From assembly GCA_029964075.1 (NCBI GenBank), contig CM057150.1:4565717-4629716 (forward strand): 64,000 nt of DNA. The letters are read 5' to 3'. Below are positions 56,889 to 64,000 of this stretch, piece by piece; position 1 is the first letter of the stretch; every line of letters begins with the position of its first letter. The position numbers and the translations under genes are program-made. The notes below the pieces were generated by a model. That model ran no database searches. It was not told where the DNA came from and saw only the letters and a program-made list of their open reading frames with translations. Origin of the DNA: Patiria pectinifera (taxonomy: Eukaryota; Echinodermata; Asteroidea; Valvatida; Asterinidae).

Positions 56889-57420
56889 TTAAAGGGAAGA
56901 TACAACATTTGCAAACATCACAAAACGAAATGATCAAATTATCATGAAATACCTTACTGGATTGTTAGGGAATGACAGTCTAGCATCCTGTAAAATTGTG
57001 GCTCTTGGTGTGCTACAGTATCATTCTCAAGAAAAATTGTATTTTCCAATGCTGGTCGGCCGACCAGAGTTGGAAAAAACTGGCTTTTTTCAAAACCTGC
57101 CTCGATTTTGTCATAATTAGTTATTCATTGTTTTCTTTGCAATTGATTGCACACCTGTGAAGGGGTACAAGCCTGCTAGACTGATTCTCTGACTTTACAA
57201 TCCCCAAAAGTCTATAAATTGCTCCGTTTCATCTTAAGTGGGGTCGGGGAACCAGACTACAAGAACATGATTGGTTTTCTTGGTTTTTCCAACATCTAGG
57301 CCTACAAGCCCAAAACGTGAAACAAGTCATTTTAACAATATCTGCTATAACATACTAATCCTCCAAACCCATTTATTTCTGAAAATTGCAGCAAAAGCAA
57401 ATGTTGTACATTCCCTTTAA
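56889..57420 (-). mobile_element. TTAA MITE family 1, inverted copy
   Basis: 532 bp with TTAA at both ends (56889-56892, 57417-57420), in reverse orientation (starts TTAAAGGGAAGATACAACAT, ends in the GCTTTTGCTGCAATTTTCAG inverse). The central palindrome has two arm mismatches. Confidence 0.8.
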
Positions 57421-59298
57421 GTTGATGTAATCTATGTAAATGTCTGCAATTCTGTATGAAATTTTCCACTTTTTAAGATGAATGCCACACGTACATCTAC
57501 CCCGCTGTAAGGACGTTTCATTATGTTTATTAATTATGGTTGTGTTAGAGGACTCTTTGTTCAAGAGTGAGCGATCGTGAAAAGTCACCGATGGCAAAAT
57601 GAAAATGCAGCTGAAGTGTGTTCAGCAAAAAGAAATAAAACTACTAGATTCGTCCTCTAGAAAGCCAAGTTTCGGGTCTCGGTTTCTGAGCCTGAGCAAA
57701 CAATGTGTGATGCAACAAAAGAGACAGATACCGGGAAAAGATTACTTGTATTATTTTTTCGCAAAAACTTCCTTGTTTCACAAACACAGCGCCTGAATGC
57801 CAAAATGTGAACATCTGCTTCCATGTTTGTATAAATCATGTATATTTTTTTTCTTCTTAATTTTGATTGCCATCTTGTCTATCATTGATATTTGTTTTGC
57901 TGGTTTCAGAGGGACTGTACATTGTATGGTGCCCTTTGTACTGACTGACTGACTGACTCTCTCACTGACTGTTGATCACTTTTAAGTCGAGCAGTGCTAT
58001 TGTACAGGATTACCCCATAGCACCAATAATGTACATATTATGTACACGTGCATGTACATACCGGTATGTACATTGTACATGGATGTGTACATCATAATGT
58101 AATCCAGATACATGAAAGCACTACCAGTGAACTGCCATTTGGAATCAACTGAATAGAATTGTGTGTGTGCTACTATATACCAGCTTTTCTAGGCTAAAGC
58201 CTTGCAGAACCTGATTGCATTTCAAGGTATTTTTTTTTTCAAATCAGAACTCTACAAAATGTGTACATGTAGTGTGATACGACCGAAGTTGGAAAAAAAT
58301 GCCACAGATGGTTCTGAAACAATGCAATACATGAAGCTCCTTCGACCAATAGTGTTACCAAAAATGTGCACGCTCCTTGTCCATGTCATCTTCAAGAACA
58401 CTAGCAGCATGTACACGTACTGTTCAATCACAGACACCATACCAGTACATTGGACCTGATGTCCTGAAATTTGAAATCAAACAATGTGGTTTCCTACAAA
58501 GGGATGGAGTTTGTAGGATTCTGGAAGATTCCTACCAGTGGCAAAGATGTCGGGGCATTACAGTTAATCCCTACGAAGAAACTAAAAATGTATTACATTT
58601 TACTCCTTTTTTTTTTTTTTTTTACAACAACCTGATTTTCTCTTTTCACTTTTCCCCTCAAAAGCTTTAAATATCAGCACGCGAGGACGCACTCTAACAA
58701 CATAGCATTAAACAACAGGGCCAACATTTCGGCACAGAGCCAAAAACAACTGCACTGTGTACACATGTAAACTGTACAACAGATCACGCGGCCAACCTTC
58801 TTCCGTTTTCGTCTCATCACGTCTGCTATCAAAATCAACAGGACTGGTCCCCAGCCCAGGAAGGGCTGTGGCATGATGGGCAGGATGTAGGATGGCTTAT
58901 CAGGAGGAAACAGATCCTGCCACAAACACACAGGCTCACACAACAAAGGACACTGACTGCATCCTTTTGTGGTTTTTATCACCTGTTTTTTTCTCTGGAA
59001 TCTGGGGCTCTGGAATCAAACTTCCTTTTGACAGATGATCACTTTTTTTTGTTCTCTACGCGTATCTCTCTGGGGCCAAGTGACTTGATATGATGGTTGG
59101 TACTAGTAGCATCAGCAGACCATTTTGAATGGCAGGGGAGGGGGGTTGGATGGGGGGAGGGTTGACAAATAAATTGCCGACAGACTTCTCCGCAGTGGAG
59201 GGCAATCTGCAGTATTTCATATCACCTGAGTGCCGCTAAAATCGAAGAGTAGAGAAGCTGTGACATGGTGGAAAGCGGGGGTGGGACATAACATCTGT
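57421..59298 (-). other. Probable POLR2H intron 1 or upstream; no gene supported
   Basis: Contains a GACT microsatellite (57941-57971), a T17 run near 58606, and a minus-strand 102-codon frame (58674-58982) with a hydrophobic patch but no identifiable homology or solid splice sites. A G-rich patch lies at 59130-59165. Confidence 0.35.
57941..57971. repeat. GACT microsatellite
   Basis: Four CTGA units followed by CTCTCTCACTGACTG. Confidence 0.8.
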
Positions 59299-60084
59299 GC
59301 CGATTTCACGAATCTCTTCTTATCTTGCGACTCATCTTAGGACTTAAGACGAATCCCCGCTCTAAGATCGATCTTACATGTAGCTACATGTACATGTAAG
59401 AGGCGTTCCAAGATCGATCTTACATGTACCGGCAGCTAAGAGACGTTCTAAGTTCAATTTCACTAAACCCATCTCAAGCAAGACGTATCAAAACTACATT
59501 GTTGCAATTCAATGGCTGTTTCATGTTTGTTTTTACCGCTTGACCAAACCAATTTCCCGTGCGCGCATAGAACACGAACTTTGGCAAGAAAAATTACTCT
59601 ACTCATTAAATTTCACACGCAAGGTACCGGTACATGTACATTTCTACACAAGATGTGACAGTGTCATTTTTGCTCCCCGTTTCATCACTCTTTTTAAAAA
59701 AGTCAACTACTTGTTGGCGTACACATTATTACATTTTGTAAATAAGTTATTTGTATTAAACCTACCCACATATCAGAAATCTTTTCACATTTGTTTCTAC
59801 AGCAGTTTTCTTCCTCGAAACTACAACTCTAGGCAAACATTCTGCTTTAACGAGAAGTGTTGCAATGATTCTAGACGATTAAAACAACGCACGGGTCCAT
59901 TATTTAGATAAGACGACCCTCAGTCCGATCTTAAGTTAAGACGAGTTCATCCGCGTTGCTAAGGAAGTTAGGAGGTGTTGAACGCATCTTAAGTTTGGTG
60001 AAATCAATCCTGGGAAGAGTCGCAACTTAAGGCGAGTAGGCCTAACCCTTCCTAAGAGGCATCTTAGAGTTTCGTGAAATCGGC
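59299..60084. mobile_element. 786 bp TIR element, ends GCCGATTTCACGAA
   Basis: A perfect 14 bp inverted pair, GCCGATTTCACGAA (59299-59312) and its inverse (60071-60084). Subterminal regions carry many TCTTAAG/CTAAGA and GATCGATCTTACATGTA words in both orientations, so the ends can fold back further. A 123-codon plus-strand frame (59540-59911) lies inside but shows no transposase motif that I recognise. The target duplication is unclear. Confidence 0.6.
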
Positions 60085-60530
60085 CCAAGACTGGATACCA
60101 CCAGACAATCAAATGCCAGGTGGCTCTATTGATGAACTTTGATGTCAAAAGACACTTTAAATTGAGAAAAACAAGTGGGAGAGAGTGACATGCACCTGGG
60201 AACAACCCAACTACCCTACAATGTACATGTAGGTCTGTCCTTTTTCGAATAATGTAGTATTTGATTTCAATTAGAAACATAGGCCTAAAAAGTGTGCCGG
60301 ATAACATTTGCATGCGGCAATGGAGTGTTTTTTAACTGTAGGCCTATTAAACCGTCAAGTGACTTAACCCAGCTACATGTAGGAGAATGGGACCAATAAA
60401 TAGGCATCGACAAAAAAGGTACTGTTGAAAACAAAAGTGGTATCTGACAATAAAAAATGCAACTTTATAAAATCACAGTTGTGTGTGTACGTTCCTAGTT
60501 TTTTTCTTTTCAAATATTAAAACAGCCAAA

Positions 60531-60588
60531 AAGCTATTCGAATATTTGGTGGATGATCGAATATTCAAATATTTGGGACAGCCCTACC
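60531..60588. repeat. hAT-like MITE terminal fragment, copy 2
   Basis: AAGCTATTCGAATATTTGGT, GATGATCGAATATTCAAATA and the end GGGACAGCCCTA parallel 1311-1376. Only one end is visible. Confidence 0.35.
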
Positions 60589-60725
60589 CAACCCCCTCTT
60601 GTGACATCCCTGTGGGTGGTGGGGATTTTCAGGTCGAGTGTTAGACGGTGCAAATTCGGACAGATACATTGTAGGGTCTCAACTGTGGATGTGATCAATG
60701 TTTAAAAATGGTCAACCACCCACTC

Positions 60726-61048
60726 TCAAATTTGTATCCTTGTGGAGACATTTCTTTGTTCTCGTGTAGTAAAGTTTTCAATTTTGAAAGTGAAGTTTCA
60801 AAATGCTCTTATTTTAACCTGAATTAATTTCCTTGGCTGAAATTTGGACTTAATATCTCTTTTCTAAAACTCTTCCATTTGCGACAGATCAACCCACCTT
60901 GGAATTTCCTTGTTTTTGAGTGAAATCCATATATCTATTTCGTGAAAACCTTGTGGAGACCTATTCATCTATAGAAATTGCCTTGTGGAGACCTTTACAA
61001 TGTTTTGTTCCCTATTGTGTGCGTGTATCCACAAGGATACAAATTTGA
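60726..61048. mobile_element. ~320 bp inverted-repeat element with CTTGTGGAGAC repeats
   Basis: A perfect 21 bp inverted pair at 60726-60746 and 61028-61048 (inner part GTATCCTTGTGGA). The word CTTGTGGAGAC occurs after the left arm and again at about 60951 and 60983. The interior is AT-rich and non-coding. It could be a small MITE; no clear target duplication. Confidence 0.5.
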
Positions 61049-61429
61049 GCACATTAGAACACAAATCCATGTTACACAATTCCCAGATGTCTGGATGTAG
61101 GCCTACAAAATGTAACCCATGTGGCACCAAGTTTACACAATCTGCCATTCAGTTTTATGAGACATTTAGGTAACATTCAGACACAGCGTCAGACACAGTA
61201 GTTCCCAATTCAAGTGATTTGAATTATTGATCTCACAACTGCAGATGAAAGATTTTCCAATTAATACATTTGTAACAGCAGATCCTTGAATTGCTCAGAG
61301 GAAGTGTTCTTCACATTCATTATCCCCCACCTCCGTATTCCCACTTGATTATGGGGGGTTTTAATTTAAAATCTTATTACTTGTGAAATTTCAGACAAAT
61401 TGTGTCGTGAAAAAAAAATGAAGACATTA
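61049..61429 (-). other. No gene seen
   Basis: AT-rich spacer between the inverted-repeat element and the next GGCC-ended MITE. No coding or repeat signal is recognised. Confidence 0.4.
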
Positions 61430-61799
61430 GGCCAAAAAAAAAAAAGGCTCCGGTTTCTGGTATGCGCGCCCGTCGCCGTAGCCATGCGCGTCGGCAAAAT
61501 GAATAAGTTTTTTTCCAATAAAAGATGATGTCTCACAACCGCCAAACTCACTGGTTTGACTGGAATCCTACTGCTGCACAGTTTTAACGTGTTTTTAGAT
61601 GGGGTTATGATCGAGAATAAGCTTTATGTGGCCTCTTTGGACTCCCATATATTTGCACTAAGTTTAGTCGGGCACCATTTGCAGTCATCAGCCGACATTT
61701 GAAGCCAAAAAAAAACAAGTAAAAAAAAACAAAGCCGCGTCGCCGCACCACTTTTTGGGCAAGCTCCATACCAGAAACCGGGGACTTTTTTTTTTGGCC
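61430..61799 (+). mobile_element. GGCC-ended Harbinger-like MITE (family 2), full copy
   Basis: 370 bp, both TIRs present, flanked by TTA on each side. Same orientation as, and closely similar to, 8228-8602, including GCCGCGTCGCCGCACCAC near the right end. Confidence 0.78.
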
Positions 61800-62526
61800 T
61801 TATGGAATCCCCAACACAGAATAACACTTCAGACTAATTATTAATGATTGGTTATATGTTTTCATGTACATGTTCATGGCCAACTTGGGACAAAAAACTA
61901 CACTGGCACTGAACAGTGGTGGTGCAGCATTATGATGCTTGGGCTATGTTAATACTTTCGGTTCCACTGTCCGGGAGAAAAGGGCGTGGAATATTTGGCG
62001 TGTTCCTTCATGGAACTCACCAAGCACGCCAGGGTAATTGTATACCTTTGGAAGGACCGACTTAGTTTCGTTTTTGAAACGTTTTACATCTGTGTTTACC
62101 ATCAGCGCAAACAGTCAGCCCACGCATCTTTCCTTCTTTTTTTTGTGATATCATTTGAAGTTGCAGATCATATCTTTCAAGTTGAGCAAAGTTCAATCAT
62201 TGTGCACTCTGCATACATTTGTACACGTGTACAACATGCAGAGTACGCGCAGTTTCGTGTCCAAGTAACTCATGGAAACGTAGATGATTAATTTCAAATG
62301 TTTATGACAATGGAACTGAGTTTCACTTGTGTTATTCACGGCTCAAGTTCTAACCATCTACAAATGTACATGAGGCATTGTTCTTTGTAAGGTTCGGTTT
62401 TCAACGAAAATTGTTTTTGTTCACAGCCCTGGGACTGTGGGTAGGAAATGGTGGCAGGCCTTGTTCTGCAATACGCTGATCTTTGGAGACCTGTACATGT
62501 ATACACCCTGTACATGTATACAGGTA
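61800..62526 (-). other. No gene supported
   Basis: A plus-strand 101-codon frame (61986-62291) spans a slightly GC-richer stretch without recognisable domains. The CATGCAGAGT / ACTCTGCAT pair near 62209-62245 forms a small hairpin. Confidence 0.3.
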
Positions 62527-63056
62527 TTAAAGGGAAGATACAACATTTGCAAACATCAAAAAGCGAAATGATCAAATTATCACGAAATACCTTACTGAAT
62601 TGTTAGGGACTGACAGTCTAAAGCATCCTTTAAAATCGTGGCTCCTGGTGTGCTGACATTTTCAAGAAAAACTGTATTTTTCCAACGCTGGTCGGCCGAC
62701 CAGCGTTGGAGAAAACTGGCTTTTTTCAAAAACTGTTTTAAATTTTTCATATTTAGTTATTCTGACTTTTCTTTGCGATTGATCACACACCTGTGAAGGG
62801 GTACATGCCTGCTAGACTGATTCTCTGACCTTACAATTCCCCAAAGTGTATTAATTGCTTTGTTTCATCTTAAGTGGGTTCAGGGAACCAGACTACAAGA
62901 ATATGGTAGGTTTTCTTGGTTTTTCCAGCATCTACAAGCCCAAAACATGAAACAAGTCAGTTTAACAATATTTTATAACATACTAATCCTCCAAATCCAT
63001 TTATTTCTGAAAATTGCAGCAAAAGCAAATGTTGTACATGTGTACATTCCCTTTAA
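62527..63056 (-). mobile_element. TTAA MITE family 1, inverted copy with perfect palindrome
   Basis: 530 bp, TTAA at both ends (62527-62530, 63053-63056), reverse orientation. The central palindrome is perfect over at least 30 bp (62679-62708). An extra ACATGTGT lies next to the right end (TGTACATGTGTACATTCCCT). Confidence 0.85.
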
Positions 63057-63864
63057 AACTAGCCCTAATGTACGAAACACAAGTTCTGCAAATGTGGGCA
63101 CTTCCATGAAAAAGTGGACTATCTTAACTATATTTGTACATGTACATAGTTTCTGTAAACCTCCGTTATAGCCAACACCAACAACAATAAGTTGGACAAT
63201 TAAACAACTGGCAAACTTTCAACTGGCAAAGATGACTTTTGACCTTGATGGTAATCCAGGTCAACATGTAATGCGCCTGGTGGCGCTGTTACTGTGTTGT
63301 GGTGTTGGCAAACTACATGTAAAATGTGCAAGCATCACAACTACATGTGGTACATATACATGTACATGTATCAAAATATAGCGGACAACAGGAACTGTCA
63401 TTTGTGTGGTGTGCCAGTGAGATGGGATATATATCAAATGTATCATTTGGTAAAACCTTTTTATTTTTGGCAAAAATTATGGATAAAAAACTTTAAACAT
63501 AAAAAAAAAAATTATTGCCAAACCAAACAAATGTATTTGATTGGACTCTTTTATGTAGTTTAGTGTAGTCTTTAATTTTGCGGGATCTTCAGTACGTGAA
63601 AAATCCACCCTTAAATTTATTTGTAGAACATAAGCACAGAGTTGACCGAAGGCCCCCCCCCCCAACAAAACGTGTGTTACCATGAGATTGCCTAGGGGTT
63701 GCTGTAACAAATGACACCCTATGGGGATATACAGTATAGTTGCATAATGATTGTAAGCAAACCTCATATACAGGTACATGTGTACAAAAGTATACATTTG
63801 CTGTGCTTACATTCATACAAATCATGTACATGTACATTTTGTACTGGGGTTGAACCGGGTGTAA
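63057..63864 (-). other. No gene seen
   Basis: AT-rich with numerous TACATGTA words and a C11 run at 63653-63663. Open frames here match nothing known. Confidence 0.4.
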
Positions 63865-64000
63865 GGCCAAAAAAAAAAATAGTTCTGCTTCCGATTACAT
63901 GCCTTTCAAAAATAGGGTCGGTCGGTCGGAAATTTTTTTTTTTTTGCCAATTTTTTTTATGCAGATTGAATGGGGTATTCATATATGTGCGAAGTTTTAG
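63865..64000 (+). mobile_element. GGCC-ended MITE, family 3, copy 2 (runs off the window)
   Basis: Starts after TAA: GGCC, A-run, TAGTTCTGCTTCCGATTACA, then CTTTCAAAAATAGGGTCGG with GGTCGGTCGG. Matches the end of the 53957-54203 element. The right end is not in the window. Confidence 0.6.

Noticed and set aside
58674-58982. Minus-strand frame with a hydrophobic patch (YILPIMPQPFLGWGPVLLIL)
   Set aside because: Considered as an exon of a membrane protein because a CAG precedes it on the minus strand, but no matching donor or homologue could be recalled.
59010-59040. Possible POLR2H first exon (AGGAAGTTTGATTCC on the minus strand resembles K-F-D)
   Set aside because: Frame and upstream residues do not match the RPB8 N-terminus and there is no donor at the needed point.
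61986-62291. Plus-strand 101-codon frame
   Set aside because: A possible splice donor after CACGCCAG was noted, but there is no acceptor, no domain and no neighbouring exon.
1-64000. CRISPR arrays, rRNA genes, prokaryotic operons, intact transposases or viral genes
   Set aside because: Looked for on both strands; none has supporting sequence. All mobile elements seen are non-autonomous.

Overview
This is a gene-poor, repeat-dense window from an animal nuclear genome. It has spliced genes with GT..AG introns, long AT-rich introns, many small inverted-repeat transposons and no operon-like packing. The POLR2H exons are clearly metazoan. The constant TACATGTA, TACCGGTA and AGGCCTA words suggest a marine invertebrate, and my best guess is an echinoderm (sea star type). 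That taxonomic guess is inference.

Two protein genes can be supported, both on the minus strand. (1) POLR2H (RPB8, the small OB-fold subunit shared by RNA polymerases I, II and III) has its last three coding exons at 38777-38860, 34464-34644 and 12241-12358. Their splice sites and phases fit and they give about 127 of roughly 151 residues. The first coding exon (about 24 residues) was not found and probably lies beyond 64000. The intron between the last two exons is about 22.1 kb. (2) A second gene starts near 4508, downstream of a CRE-containing CpG-rich stretch, and leaves the window on the left. Its small exons at 2263-2301, 1506-1576 and 137-196 join in phase into one helical reading frame that I cannot name.

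Most of the rest is mobile DNA. The main family is a ~520-540 bp TTAA-flanked MITE (ends TTAAAGGGAA, T2/Kolobok-like) with seven full and two partial copies and a central 32 bp palindrome. Others are: two copies of a ~135 bp MITE with 8 bp target duplications and a TTAGGG-type telomere-like core; GGCC-ended Harbinger-like MITEs; a 514 bp element with a perfect 10 bp target duplication; a 491 bp near-perfect palindrome; a 1.16 kb element packed with GATCC repeats; a pogo-like MITE; two TA-flanked elements rich in ATATCGAT; tRNA-derived SINEs; and a modular foldback carrying hairpins that match the histone mRNA 3' stem-loop consensus. Several are nested, so insertion order can be read.

Layout: 1-4640 gene 2 with inserted repeats; 4641-11431 intergenic with G/C homopolymers, repeats and a CpG cluster near 10440-10620; 11432-12358 POLR2H 3' end; 12359-38860 POLR2H introns and two internal exons; 38861-64000 probably POLR2H intron 1 or upstream sequence, filled with MITEs and a few compositionally distinct blocks that may be regulatory. 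I see no CRISPR, rRNA, functional tRNA, intact transposase or prokaryotic or viral gene set.
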